This document shows, piece after piece, positions 1-7,692 of a stretch of 30,719 bases of DNA. The DNA is taken from positions 1 to 30,719 of the forward strand of contig CAZMGD010000044.1 in assembly GCA_964565705.1 (NCBI GenBank). Direction: 5' to 3'. Both the position numbers and the translations under genes were made by a program. Under the pieces are notes generated by a model. The model had not been told where the DNA came from and searched no databases. It was given only the letters and a program-made list of their open reading frames with translations. The DNA comes from CAZMGD01 sp964565705. GTDB taxonomy: Bacteria; Actinomycetota; Acidimicrobiia; Acidimicrobiales; Ilumatobacteraceae. How positions within the stretch are numbered: the stretch's first letter is position 1; every line of letters starts with the position of its first letter.

Positions 1-770
1 TCGCCGGAGATCGTCGTGTTGTCGGTGTTCATCACCCCGTGGATGAACCCGACGAGCATCCACTGGGCGACGAGGCTCGCCTGCACGCCCACGACGGCAT
101 CGAGCAGATCCAAGGCACCTGTTGCCGCGGGATGGTGGCGGGCGATCGCGTGGTCGGTGAGCCGCTGCAGCAGATCGATGTCGCCCGTGGCCGAGGCGTA
201 CTGGAACGTGCCGACGCGCAGGTGGCTGGACGCGACCCGGGTCAGCACGGCGCCCGGCAGTGCCGGGCCGCGCTGCACGCCCTCGCCGGTGGCCACGACG
301 GCCAGCGCCCGCGTCGTCGGGATGCCGAGCGCGTGCATCGCCTCACCGATCAGCAGCTCGCGCAGCATCGGCCCGACCGCCGCCTTGCCGTCGCCGCCGC
401 GGGCGAACGGGGTGCGTCCGGATCCCTTGAGGTGGAGGTCGCGGCGGCGGCCGTGCACGTCGATCACCTCGCCGAGCAGCAGCGCCCGCCCGTCGCCGAG
501 GCGCGGCGAGTAGCTGCCGAACTGGTGCCCGGCGTAGGCCTGGGCCAGCGGGGAGGCGCCGGCGGGCACCGCGTTGCCGGCGAGCACAGCGATCCCTTCC
601 CGGCTGGCGAGGGCGTCGGGATCGAGCCCGAGCTCGACGGCGAGCTCGCGGTTCAACGCCAGCAGGCGTGGCTCGGGCACCGCGGCCGGCTGCCACGGCT
701 CGTACAGCCCGGTGAGCTCGCGAGCGAAGCTGTTGTCGAACTCGAACGTCGGGCGGACGTCAACGGTCAT
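1..770 (-). CDS. selO: Protein adenylyltransferase SelO (YdiU/UPF0061), N-terminal part
   Basis: SelO is a pseudokinase-fold enzyme that transfers AMP from ATP to protein hydroxyl groups, linked in bacteria to redox and stress responses. The visible 256 residues match the N-terminal half of the family (about 480 residues). They include the motif GHQFGSYSPRLGDGRA near residues 81-96, KGSGRTPFARGGDG near 115-128 (nucleotide-binding Lys and Arg), the RELLIGEAMHALGIPTTRAL helix, and the catalytic loop HGVMNTDN at 244-251. The ATG at 770 was chosen because the family begins a few residues before the conserved FDNSFARELTGLYEPW stretch. The gene runs off the left edge, so its C-terminal half, with the rest of the metal-binding site, is not visible. 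A strong hairpin at 807-847 separates it from the upstream phosphodiesterase gene, so it probably has its own promoter. The assignment is very secure. Confidence 0.95.
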   Translation of the reverse strand, partial: MTVDVRPTFEFDNSFARELTGLYEPWQPAAVPEPRLLALNRELAVELGLDPDALASREGIAVLAGNAVPAGASPLAQAYAGHQFGSYSPRLGDGRALLLGEVIDVHGRRRDLHLKGSGRTPFARGGDGKAAVGPMLRELLIGEAMHALGIPTTRALAVVATGEGVQRGPALPGAVLTRVASSHLRVGTFQYASATGDIDLLQRLTDHAIARHHPAATGALDLLDAVVGVQASLVAQWMLVGFIHGVMNTDNTTISG

Positions 771-806
771 CACCCACCACGCTACGGCGCTCCCCCAACG
801 GTTCTT

Positions 807-847
807 GCGGTCGAACTGCGCCCGGAACGGGCGCAGTTCGACCGCAC
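807..847 (-). terminator. Strong hairpin, likely terminator of the phosphodiesterase gene
   Basis: A perfect 19-base-pair stem (807-825 with 829-847) closes on a 3-base loop. It lies 7 bases beyond the phosphodiesterase stop codon and before the selO start. There is no T-tract, as is common in high-GC actinobacteria, so termination is inferred from position and stem strength. Confidence 0.6.
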
Positions 848-854
848 GTTCGCT

Positions 855-2840
855 TCAGGCGCGGACGGTGACCGGCTGGCCGACCTCGAGCAGCCAGCCC
901 TTCAGCACCTGGTACACCGCCGGCGAGCCGAAGATCTCCTCGGGCGGCTCGGACAGCACGGTCGGGTAGAGGATGAACGGGTGGGTCTGCGGGCCGCCGA
1001 GCCCGCCGTGCGAGCCGACCTGCTCCTCGAACGCGGCGACCTCGTCGTTCAGCGGGTCGTAGAGGCTGTTGACCATCAGGTCGGCCACGGTGGCGTACGC
1101 GTCGACCTGGGCGACCTGCCGGACCGCCTCCGGCCCGAACGGCGCAAGGGGATCGTCACCGATGATCTCCCCCGTCGTCAGGTTGCGCGAACCGTGAGCA
1201 CCGAGCGCCGACGACGTTCCGTCGCCCGAGCGGACGAGCACGAACCCGATCGAGGTGGAGGCGAGCAGGCCGGGGAGCAGCTCGGGGTAGCGCTCGTCGA
1301 TCTCCTCCCGGGTGAACCGGCGCGGTTCGCCGGGCAGGGAGATCAGGCCGAGGCTGCCCGAGCCGAGCACGATCGGGACGCCGCTGATGGCCGGCTTCGC
1401 TTCGTGATCGGAGGATCGCGCCTGGCGCAGCCATGCCGTGGATTCGGTCTTGCCCGCCTCCGCGTCGCGATCGCCGGACGCCGCCGCGCCACACAGCCGG
1501 CCGACGAGCTCCGCCAGCGTCTCGCCCGTCCGTTGCTCGAACGTCGCGCCCTGGGTCTGGCCGTGGTCGGACAGGACGACGACGTGGTACGGCCGCGGCG
1601 TGCACTCCGCTGCCCGGGCGATCCGGGCGATCTGCCGGTCGAGGTCGCGCAGCACCGCCAGCGTGTCCGCGCGCTCGGGGCCCGAGTGGTGCGACACCTC
1701 GTCGTAGCCGAGGAAGTCGACGTAGATCGCCGCTCGCCCCTCGCACATGTCGTTGATCACCCCGTGCACGGACACGTCCCGGGAGATGATCGTCGTGAAC
1801 GCCCGCAGGAACGAGTACGACCAGCCGCGGTGCACCCGCGGCTCGACGTCACGGCGCCGCTGCTCGCCCGCCGCCCGCCGCTCGCGCGCCACCTCGGTCA
1901 CGAGGCCGACGAACGTGCGGGTCGCCTTCTGCGGCTTGGAGAAGTAACCGAAGTACCCCGACCCGAAGCGTCCCTCCTTGCGGCGGGCGATGCCGCTCAT
2001 CGTCAGCACCGCCCGCTCGGCGTCGCCGGAGAACAGGTTGCCGTAGCTCGACCCGTGGTGGGCGAGCAGTCCGTTGCCGTCCGAGTGGGCCTCCTCGATC
2101 GCCTTCGCCCACTTGGGGTGGTTGGACACGACGATCTCGCCCGTCGACTTGTCGACCCACCGGAACGCCGGCATGTCGGCGGTCGAGCCGTGGAGGATCC
2201 CGCACTGGCTCACACCGGTCTGCGACGACCATCCCGTCGTCCAGCCGACCAACCGGTGCTGCCCGTCGTTCACCCAGCGGTGGATCGTCGGCACGTCGCC
2301 GCCGCGCATCGCCCGCTCGAGCACGGCTCGGGCCACACCATCCACCTGGACGAACACGATGCCCGGGATGTCGGTGACCGTGGCCTGCTTGGCCCGCCTG
2401 CGAGCCAGTACCCGCACCTCGTGATCGAACACCGCGTCGTCGTCGATCGCGAGCACCGCGGCAGCGATCGTGCCGACCAGGACGAGCCCGACCACGATCG
2501 CCAGCGCGGTCCAGAAGCCCGAGATCTCGATGCCCGGCAGCCGGTCGAGCAGCCACCACACGGCGAGTGCGTCGATCACGATCGCTCCGATGCCGAGCGT
2601 CACGATCGAGATCGGCACGAGGATCGTTGCCAGCGCCGGCCAGATGACCGCGTTCAGCACGCCGATGACGACCCCGGCGAGGAGCGCCTCCGACGGGCCG
2701 GCGATCGAGAACCCCGGCAGCATCCACGCCAGGATCCACAGCACGACCGCGGTCCACAGCGCGGTCAGCGCGGCGCGCCACAGCAGGCTGGCCAGGGTCG
2801 GCCGGCGGCTGGTCGGGAGTGCTCCCGCCTCCTCGGTCAC
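855..2840 (-). CDS. Holin-like membrane domain fused to an alkaline-phosphatase-superfamily phosphodiesterase
   Basis: The 661-residue protein has two parts. Residues about 18-132 form four hydrophobic segments resembling the YvlD/mycobacterial phage-holin-4 family. From about residue 160 follows a type I phosphodiesterase/nucleotide pyrophosphatase domain. It has the metal Asp in FVQVDG (about 167), a likely nucleophile Thr in SSQTG (about 208), then DFLGYDEVSHH and VVLSDHGQ, which supply further Asp/His metal ligands. It probably hydrolyses a phosphodiester or phosphate ester at the membrane; the substrate is unknown. The GTG start was chosen because it overlaps the upstream metallo-hydrolase stop in a GTGA, indicating translational coupling. 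Upstream in-frame sequence is only the antisense-like read of that neighbour. Despite the name of the N-terminal family, nothing here indicates lysis or phage origin. Confidence 0.85.
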   Translation of the reverse strand: MTEEAGALPTSRRPTLASLLWRAALTALWTAVVLWILAWMLPGFSIAGPSEALLAGVVIGVLNAVIWPALATILVPISIVTLGIGAIVIDALAVWWLLDRLPGIEISGFWTALAIVVGLVLVGTIAAAVLAIDDDAVFDHEVRVLARRRAKQATVTDIPGIVFVQVDGVARAVLERAMRGGDVPTIHRWVNDGQHRLVGWTTGWSSQTGVSQCGILHGSTADMPAFRWVDKSTGEIVVSNHPKWAKAIEEAHSDGNGLLAHHGSSYGNLFSGDAERAVLTMSGIARRKEGRFGSGYFGYFSKPQKATRTFVGLVTEVARERRAAGEQRRRDVEPRVHRGWSYSFLRAFTTIISRDVSVHGVINDMCEGRAAIYVDFLGYDEVSHHSGPERADTLAVLRDLDRQIARIARAAECTPRPYHVVVLSDHGQTQGATFEQRTGETLAELVGRLCGAAASGDRDAEAGKTESTAWLRQARSSDHEAKPAISGVPIVLGSGSLGLISLPGEPRRFTREEIDERYPELLPGLLASTSIGFVLVRSGDGTSSALGAHGSRNLTTGEIIGDDPLAPFGPEAVRQVAQVDAYATVADLMVNSLYDPLNDEVAAFEEQVGSHGGLGGPQTHPFILYPTVLSEPPEEIFGSPAVYQVLKGWLLEVGQPVTVRA

Positions 2841-3631
2841 GTCTGCTCCGGCAGTTCGCGCGCCGGCAGCAGCAGTCGTCCACCGGGCTCGAGGAGGTGC
2901 AGCCGGTCGTCGAGACCTGCTGCGGCGAGGTCTGTGGCGAACACCTCGGCGGGTCGAGCCAGCCACGACGGGCGGCCGCGACGGTAGGACACCGGGCTGT
3001 ACGTGCCCCAGTGCACGGGGACGACGATTCGGGGCTCGAGCAGGCGGGTCGCGTCCACGGCGGTGTGCGCGTCGAGGTGCCCGGTGCCGACCGACTCACC
3101 CCACCCACCGATCGGCACGAGCGCCACGTCGGCCTGGGCCAGATCGACCATCGCGTCGAACAGGTCCGTGTCGCCGGCGAAGTAGACGGTGCCGTCGTTC
3201 CCCGACAGGACGAACCCCACCGCCGGGGCCCGAACGCGCCGATGGGGCCCCCGCGCGTCGGAGTGCACCGCTGGGACGGTCTCGACGGTGACGGTCCCGA
3301 ACCGGTGCACGTCACCGACGCGGCTCTCGATCACCTCGGCGAACCCCGCCCGCCGGACGAGCGCGGTCGAGCCTGCGGGCACGACGGCGGTGATCGGCCG
3401 CGACCGGTCGCTGGTGAGCAGTCGCATCGACGGGACGTGGAGGTGGTCCATGTGGATGTGCGAGATCAGCACGACGTCGGGTGCCAGATCGTCGAGATCG
3501 ACGGCGTGGTGCCGTCGGAGGTGGGCGATGCGCGGCGTCAGCGCGGGATCGGTCAGGAACCGCACACCGTCGATGTCGACGAGGACGGTCGCATGGCCGA
3601 GCCATCTCACATCCAGCGCACGGTCGCCCAT
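2837..3631 (-). CDS. UlaG-like metallo-beta-lactamase-fold hydrolase
   Basis: A 264-residue cytoplasmic protein of the UlaG/NAPE-PLD-like branch of the MBL superfamily. The N-terminus LGHATVLVDIDG is typical of this branch. The metal-binding motif HIHMDH lies at residues 58-63, the bridging Asp is in FAGDTD, and the last ligand region is PVHWGTY. Such enzymes usually cleave phosphodiester or lactone-type bonds; the substrate cannot be told here. The ATG at 3631 fits the family's N-terminus, and a TACGCT box sits 8 bases upstream, as in leaderless actinobacterial transcripts. Its stop overlaps the GTG of the phosphodiesterase gene, so the two form a coupled pair whose products may act on related phosphoesters. 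Confidence 0.88.
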   Translation of the reverse strand: MGDRALDVRWLGHATVLVDIDGVRFLTDPALTPRIAHLRRHHAVDLDDLAPDVVLISHIHMDHLHVPSMRLLTSDRSRPITAVVPAGSTALVRRAGFAEVIESRVGDVHRFGTVTVETVPAVHSDARGPHRRVRAPAVGFVLSGNDGTVYFAGDTDLFDAMVDLAQADVALVPIGGWGESVGTGHLDAHTAVDATRLLEPRIVVPVHWGTYSPVSYRRGRPSWLARPAEVFATDLAAAGLDDRLHLLEPGGRLLLPARELPEQT

Positions 3632-3639
3632 CGCCCGTG

Positions 3640-3645
3640 AGCGTA
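3640..3645 (-). promoter_or_regulatory. Possible -10 box of a leaderless promoter for the UlaG-like gene
   Basis: TACGCT fits TANNNT and ends 8 bases before the ATG at 3631, leaving no room for a leader with a ribosome binding site. No clear -35 was seen. The signal is short, so this is suggestive only. Confidence 0.35.
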
Positions 3646-3663
3646 CCGACCCCCACCCCGAGG

Positions 3664-3711
3664 TTCCTGCAGTCGGATCGGTCCCGCGCGGGACCGATCC
3701 GACTGCAGGAA
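3664..3711. terminator. 48-bp perfect palindrome, probable terminator of the esterase gene
   Basis: Every base from 3664 pairs with its partner up to 3711: a 24-base-pair stem with no dedicated loop, centred on CGCG between 3687 and 3688. It lies 10 bases past the esterase stop and about 20 bases before the -10-like box of the next gene. A terminator is the simplest reading. A perfect palindrome this long could also be a protein-binding or cruciform element. Confidence 0.6.
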
Positions 3712-3721
3712 GGTTTGGGGA

Positions 3722-4573
3722 TCAGGCGATGACGCGGCGGGTGTAGGCGGCGATCGTGTCGAGCGCCCGGCGCGATGCGTCGAGGTCGGGGAAGATCGTC
3801 ATCCAGGTGTGCTGCTGACCGGCTTCGACGTGGAGATCCACGGAGACGTCGGCCGCGCTCAGGGCGCGGGTCAGTTCGAGCGAGTCGTCGAGCAGCACCT
3901 CGGCGCTGCCGACGAACACGAGCGTCGGGGGCAGGCCGGACAGGTCGGCCAGGAGCGGCGACACCAGCGGGTCGGTCGGGTCGTGCCCCTGCAGGTACTG
4001 CTCGCCGGCCTCGGTCGCCGAGTCGCGCGAGAACAGCTGGTCGGTCGAGGCACGCGTGTCGTAGCTGCCCGACGTGACCCGCTTGTCGACCCACGGCGAG
4101 ATGAGGATCAGGCCGTCGGGTGGGGTGGACCGCGCCACAGCGATCGCCAGAGCGAGACCACCACCGGCCGAGTCGCCACCGACGATCAGCGGCGACGCGC
4201 CGGCGGCGGCGAGCTCGTCGAGGCAGGCGTCGACGTCGTGCAGGGCTTGCGGGAACGGGTGCTCGGGGGCGAGGTGGTAGTCGGGGAGCAGCACCGTGCA
4301 GCCGGTCGCGTTCACCAGCCGCGTGCCCCAGGCCTCCCAGCCGGCGGGCGTTCCGAGGCGGTAGCCGCCACCGTGCAGGTAGAGGATCGTGCCCGCCGAG
4401 CTGCCGTCTTCGGGCGCACAGCGCAACGTGGCGACCCCACCGAGCGTCGTCCACTCGGTCGTGACCCCGGGTTCGAGGTTCTGGGGGATCGTCAGCACGA
4501 ACGCCCGCCGCTCCAACAGGTCATCGGGAGCGGGGCGGCCGGCGCGGACGGGAGGCAGGGATGTCGAGCTCAC
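3722..4573 (-). CDS. Alpha/beta hydrolase, HSL-type esterase
   Basis: A 283-residue carboxylesterase/lipase of the hormone-sensitive lipase family, expected to hydrolyse short-chain esters in the cytoplasm. The oxyanion-hole motif YLHGGGY is at about residues 65-71 and the nucleophile elbow GGDSAGGG at about 147-154. The family catalytic Asp region GSAEVLLDDS and the catalytic His in QQHTW follow, so the triad is complete. There is no signal peptide. The start is a GTG at 4573, preceded 8 bases upstream by TATCAT, which fits a leaderless promoter; the next gene upstream (ric) ends only 28 bases away. The natural substrate is not indicated by the neighbours. Confidence 0.9.
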   Translation of the reverse strand: MSSTSLPPVRAGRPAPDDLLERRAFVLTIPQNLEPGVTTEWTTLGGVATLRCAPEDGSSAGTILYLHGGGYRLGTPAGWEAWGTRLVNATGCTVLLPDYHLAPEHPFPQALHDVDACLDELAAAGASPLIVGGDSAGGGLALAIAVARSTPPDGLILISPWVDKRVTSGSYDTRASTDQLFSRDSATEAGEQYLQGHDPTDPLVSPLLADLSGLPPTLVFVGSAEVLLDDSLELTRALSAADVSVDLHVEAGQQHTWMTIFPDLDASRRALDTIAAYTRRVIA

Positions 4574-4581
4574 GGCGGCGG

Positions 4582-4587
4582 ATGATA
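4582..4587 (-). promoter_or_regulatory. Possible -10 box of a leaderless promoter for the esterase
   Basis: TATCAT fits the TANNNT consensus and ends 8 bases before the GTG start at 4573, the same spacing seen before the UlaG-like gene. It lies in the 28-base gap after ric, so the esterase may be transcribed separately from ric. Confidence 0.4.
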
Positions 4588-4601
4588 GGTGACGATCACC
4601 G

Positions 4602-5300
4602 TCACGCCCGGAGTCGCGCCTCCAGCTCGAGCACGGCAGGGAACAGCACGTTGTTCTCCTTGTGGATGTGGAGGTGGGTGTCGGCCTCCAGCTGTTCCAG
4701 CCGTTCGAACAGCGACCGGTAGCTCGCGCACGCGTCGTCGGGGACGGCGAAGTCCGCCGTGATCTCGCGGAGGCTGGAGAGGAACTCGCCGGTCGTGTCG
4801 TGCTCCAGCAACATCATCTCGATCGGGTTGGCCAGCGACCCGCAGTGGAACTCGGGCACACGGTCCGACGACGCCAGCACGCGGATCATCGGGAACAGCA
4901 CGCGCTCCTCCTTCAGCAGGTGCGGCAGCAGATCGGCGCGCAACGCCTCGTAGGCGGCGGTCGCGTACATCAGCTCGGGGTGCCGCTCGCCGTGGACGGC
5001 CTGCACCTTCGCCGCCAGCGCCGACAGCTGGGGCATCTCCTCGTGGAGGTAGGCATGGTGCACCGCCTCGATGTGGTCGACCAGCTCGCCGACCCCCATC
5101 GAGGTCCAGTCGGCTTCGCCGTCGGGCGCGAGCGCGTCGATCTCGGCGAGCAACGCCTCGGCGTCGATGCCCGCGTCCTCGCAGGCGGCGGTCAGGGATC
5201 GTCCGCCGCCGCAGCAGAAGTCCAGGTGGTGCCGCTCCAGGACGCGGGCAGCACCCGGGGTCGCGGTGACCAGATCGGCGAGGGTAGGTGTGTCGGACAT
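4602..5300 (-). CDS. ric: Iron-sulfur cluster repair di-iron protein (RIC/YtfE/ScdA)
   Basis: A 232-residue protein that repairs iron-sulfur clusters damaged by nitric oxide or oxidants through a non-heme di-iron centre. The N-terminal ScdA_N domain carries the conserved CCGGG at residues 29-33. The C-terminal hemerythrin-like four-helix domain supplies His82, His127, Glu131, His167, His211 and Glu215; the spacings match the ligands of E. coli YtfE. Length is normal for the family. The ATG at 5300 has a good AGGAG ribosome binding site 6-7 bases upstream. It is divergent from the TRIC-family gene across 117 bases. Control by a nitric-oxide or redox sensor would be expected, but I cannot name the regulator from sequence. 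Confidence 0.93.
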   Translation of the reverse strand: MSDTPTLADLVTATPGAARVLERHHLDFCCGGGRSLTAACEDAGIDAEALLAEIDALAPDGEADWTSMGVGELVDHIEAVHHAYLHEEMPQLSALAAKVQAVHGERHPELMYATAAYEALRADLLPHLLKEERVLFPMIRVLASSDRVPEFHCGSLANPIEMMLLEHDTTGEFLSSLREITADFAVPDDACASYRSLFERLEQLEADTHLHIHKENNVLFPAVLELEARLRA

Positions 5301-5417
5301 GGAGGCTCCTCTCGACTCCCACGGTCTACGCCGCCGCCGGCCGGTCCTCTAGAGGCTTTCGTCCCGATCGTGCGTGGATCCTCCCGCGGCGGATCGGCGG
5401 TCCGTCAGACTGGGCCG
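5301..5417. promoter_or_regulatory. Divergent promoter region between ric and the TRIC-family gene
   Basis: This 117-base spacer must hold the start signals for both genes. It contains a perfect 10-base palindrome, CCTCTAGAGG (5346-5355), that could be an operator for ric. No convincing -35/-10 pair was found on either strand. Confidence 0.4.
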
Positions 5418-6152
5418 ATGGCCGAGCTGCCGCCGACCGCCACCGACATCGTCAACGTGCCGCTGTGGGTCGATGCCAGCGCGGTGGCTCTCGGCGCGCT
5501 CGCCGGCGCCGTCGCCGCCGTCCGGCGCCAGTTCGACCTCAGCGGCATCCTGATGATCGCGATCGTGACCGGCATCGGTGGCGGGCTGATCCGTGACGTC
5601 TTGCTGCAGCGGGGCACGCCGGTGGCGCTGCGTTCACCATGGCTGCTGCCCACGGCGATCGTCGCCGGCCTGGTCATCTTCCTGTTCTCGCGCACGATCG
5701 CCGAGCTGCACGGCCGCATGGCCGCCACCATCATCGTGCTCGACGCCGTGTTCCTCGCCGTGTACTCGGTGGTCGGCACCGCCAAGGGCCTCGAAGCCGG
5801 GCTGCCGGCGGTCACCTGCGTGATGCTCGGCGTGTTCACGGGCATCGGTGGCGGGTTGCTGCGCGACGTCATCATGAACGTCGAGCCCGAGGTGGTCCGC
5901 CCCGGCACCCTCATGGCCCTCGCCGCGGCGATCGGGTGCACGGTCGAGGTGGTTCTGGTCCGCCAGTTCGACCTCGAGGACCGCGTCGGCGCGCTCGGCA
6001 TCCTGATCATCGTCGCCGTGCGCCTGCTCTCGGTCTGGCGGAAGTGGGAGAGTCCACTGCCGACCGACGTCTGGCACAGCGCACGCCGGCTGCCCGGAAC
6101 CGTCAGAGCACGAGCGTCTGGCCGCCGTCCACCGGGAGCAGCACCCCGTTGA
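5418..6152 (+). CDS. TRIC-family cation channel / YadS-like membrane protein (UPF0126)
   Basis: A 244-residue membrane protein with about seven hydrophobic segments. It shows the internal duplication of the family: GIGGGLIRD at residues 52-60 is repeated as GIGGGLLRD at 142-150. Structurally studied prokaryotic members are trimeric monovalent-cation channels; the physiological role in bacteria is unclear. The ATG at 5418 was chosen because sequence upstream in the same frame is antisense to ric, and hydrophobic segments begin about 15 residues after this Met. The last 30 or so residues are basic and proline-rich, and their codons overlap the end of the opposite SDR gene by 50 bases. Confidence 0.88.
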   Translation: MAELPPTATDIVNVPLWVDASAVALGALAGAVAAVRRQFDLSGILMIAIVTGIGGGLIRDVLLQRGTPVALRSPWLLPTAIVAGLVIFLFSRTIAELHGRMAATIIVLDAVFLAVYSVVGTAKGLEAGLPAVTCVMLGVFTGIGGGLLRDVIMNVEPEVVRPGTLMALAAAIGCTVEVVLVRQFDLEDRVGALGILIIVAVRLLSVWRKWESPLPTDVWHSARRLPGTVRARASGRRPPGAAPR

Positions 6153-6846
6153 CGTAGGCGGCGAACGGCGACAGGAGGAACAAGATGGCCCGGGCCACGT
6201 CGTCGCCGTCCGCCCAGCGGCCGAGCGGGTTCGTCTCGGCCCATCGCCGACCCACGTCGCTCTCCATGTACGACGTCATGCGCGGTGTGGCCACGAGCGA
6301 CGGGGCCACGGCGTTGAAGCGGCACCGCGCGCCCTCACCCCAGGCGAGGGCGCGGGTCAGCCCGGCGATCGCGGCCTTCGCCGTCGGGTACCACGTCGGG
6401 CTCGATCCCGTGTAGTTCCCGGCGACGGACGACACGCTGACGACGCTGGCGCCCTCACCCGGGCCGCCGGCCAGGAAGCGGGCGATCATCGCCTCCATGC
6501 TGCCCACGGCGTGGCCGACGCCGTCCCGGAACGTGTACGGGTCGACGGAGCGGGGACCGGCGTTGTTGACGAGGTGGCGCGCCGGAGCCCATGCCGCCTC
6601 GATCGCGCCGAAGGCAGCGTCGATCGCCGCGTCGTCGAACACGTCGACCACCGCCGTGCGGACCGTGCCTCCCTCGCCGGCGATCGCGTCGGCGACCTCT
6701 TCCAAGCCGCCCGGGTCGACGTCCCAGGCGGCGACGCGCAGGCCGACCTCCGCGCAGCGCAGCGCGGTCGCCCGGCCGATGCCGCTCGCCGCACCGGTGA
6801 CGATGGCGACAGCCCCCGCCTCGAACCCCCATGTCGTCGCATCCAT
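6103..6846 (-). CDS. SDR-family NAD(P)-dependent oxidoreductase
   Basis: A classical short-chain dehydrogenase/reductase of 247 residues. The cofactor glycine motif TGAASGIG is at residues 17-24 and NNAG at 94-97. The catalytic Ser is in SVSSVAG and the catalytic pair Tyr153/Lys157 is in YPTAK. The C-terminus VNGVLLPVDGGQ is typical. The Asp after the second strand (WDVD) favours NAD(H). The ATG at 6846 was preferred over an in-frame GTG at 6861 because AAGGAG sits 6 bases before it. The upstream thioesterase stops at 6858, so the genes are adjacent and probably coupled. With a thioesterase next to it, a 3-hydroxyacyl or alcohol substrate is plausible, but the sequence does not decide. Confidence 0.9.
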   Translation of the reverse strand: MDATTWGFEAGAVAIVTGAASGIGRATALRCAEVGLRVAAWDVDPGGLEEVADAIAGEGGTVRTAVVDVFDDAAIDAAFGAIEAAWAPARHLVNNAGPRSVDPYTFRDGVGHAVGSMEAMIARFLAGGPGEGASVVSVSSVAGNYTGSSPTWYPTAKAAIAGLTRALAWGEGARCRFNAVAPSLVATPRMTSYMESDVGRRWAETNPLGRWADGDDVARAILFLLSPFAAYVNGVLLPVDGGQTLVL

Positions 6847-6857
6847 CACCGTCTCCT

Positions 6858-7658
6858 TCACGTCAATGGTTGCACGAGTTGTGACGCGGTGGCGACGGCG
6901 AAGACGCCCTCGCGGTCGCTGAGCGTCGCCGCCGAGATGCCCCGGCCGAGCCGATGTTCGAACCGGGTCTCACCGATGATCGCGATCCACTCACCGCGGG
7001 GCACTCGCAGGAACTGGCCGCTCACGTCGGGGTTGATCGTCGACACCAGGCCGGGCTGGATCTCGGCGCCGACACAGTTGGTGAAGTCGACCCCGACGGT
7101 CTGGCGGGAGGTGTCGCGGATCGGCTCGCCGGCGACGACCGGCACGCGCAGCCGCACCCAGAAGTACGGTGCCCGGCCACCGGCGCGCACCGGGCGCAGG
7201 TCGAGGGCGCGGATCATTCCCGGCCCGCGGTCGATCGGCAGGGGATCGACCTCGTCGGGCGGCTGGAGGCCGGCGGCAGGGTCGAGCTGCGTCGAGGATG
7301 CCGGCACGTCGGGGTGGTGGCTGACGTCGGCGTCGCGGAGCCGGAGCACGCGGGCGCGTACGTGCTCGACGTCATCGACCGTGATCGCCAGGTCGAGCAC
7401 CTGCAGCTTCTTGCCCTCGCGCACGACCCGTGACGCCACGGCGAGGTGCCGGTGGATCGGCACGGGCCGGACCAGGTCGACGGTGATCCGGGCCAGGCTC
7501 ATCGGCGTCAGCGTCGGGAGGTCTTCCAGCACGTGGCCGAACAGCGCGAGCACCGCGACGCCGGTCTGCGAGTTGACGTCCCAGGCGCCCTGTGCCATCT
7601 CGGTGCCGACGAACCCGTCGCCGTCGGGCAGGTAGAACGCGGCATCGTCGTCGGTCAC
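6858..7658 (-). CDS. Acyl-CoA thioesterase-like double-hotdog protein
   Basis: A 266-residue member of the TesB-like thioesterase superfamily (PF13622-type), predicted to hydrolyse acyl-CoA or bind acyl thioesters in the cytoplasm. The N-terminal hotdog shows the family pattern of a WDVNSQTGVAVLALFGHVLE helix, then VDLVRPVPIHRHLAV and a VVREGKKLQVLDLAI strand. The second hotdog contains WVRLRVPVVAGEP and ends in ISAATLSDREGVFAVATASQ. The start is a GTG at 7658; upstream in-frame sequence reads through the end of the methyltransferase gene and does not belong. It lies 34 bases after that gene and just before the SDR, so the three are likely one operon. Confidence 0.82.
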   Translation of the reverse strand: MTDDDAAFYLPDGDGFVGTEMAQGAWDVNSQTGVAVLALFGHVLEDLPTLTPMSLARITVDLVRPVPIHRHLAVASRVVREGKKLQVLDLAITVDDVEHVRARVLRLRDADVSHHPDVPASSTQLDPAAGLQPPDEVDPLPIDRGPGMIRALDLRPVRAGGRAPYFWVRLRVPVVAGEPIRDTSRQTVGVDFTNCVGAEIQPGLVSTINPDVSGQFLRVPRGEWIAIIGETRFEHRLGRGISAATLSDREGVFAVATASQLVQPLT

Positions 7659-7692
7659 GGCCCAGCACTCTGTGGCACGGTGCGGCGCGCAG

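Noticed and set aside
779..785. Possible -10 box before selO
   Set aside because: The sequence is TAGCGG(T), which does not fit TANNNT at the correct spacing; too weak to annotate.
855..2840. Prophage holin
   Set aside because: Only the N-terminal membrane fold resembles the holin-named family; no phage genes are nearby and a full phosphodiesterase domain follows.
39..2987. 982-codon open frame on the plus strand
   Set aside because: It lies antisense to selO and the phosphodiesterase, is Arg/His/Asp-rich low-complexity, and has no family motif. It is a GC-rich shadow of the minus-strand genes.
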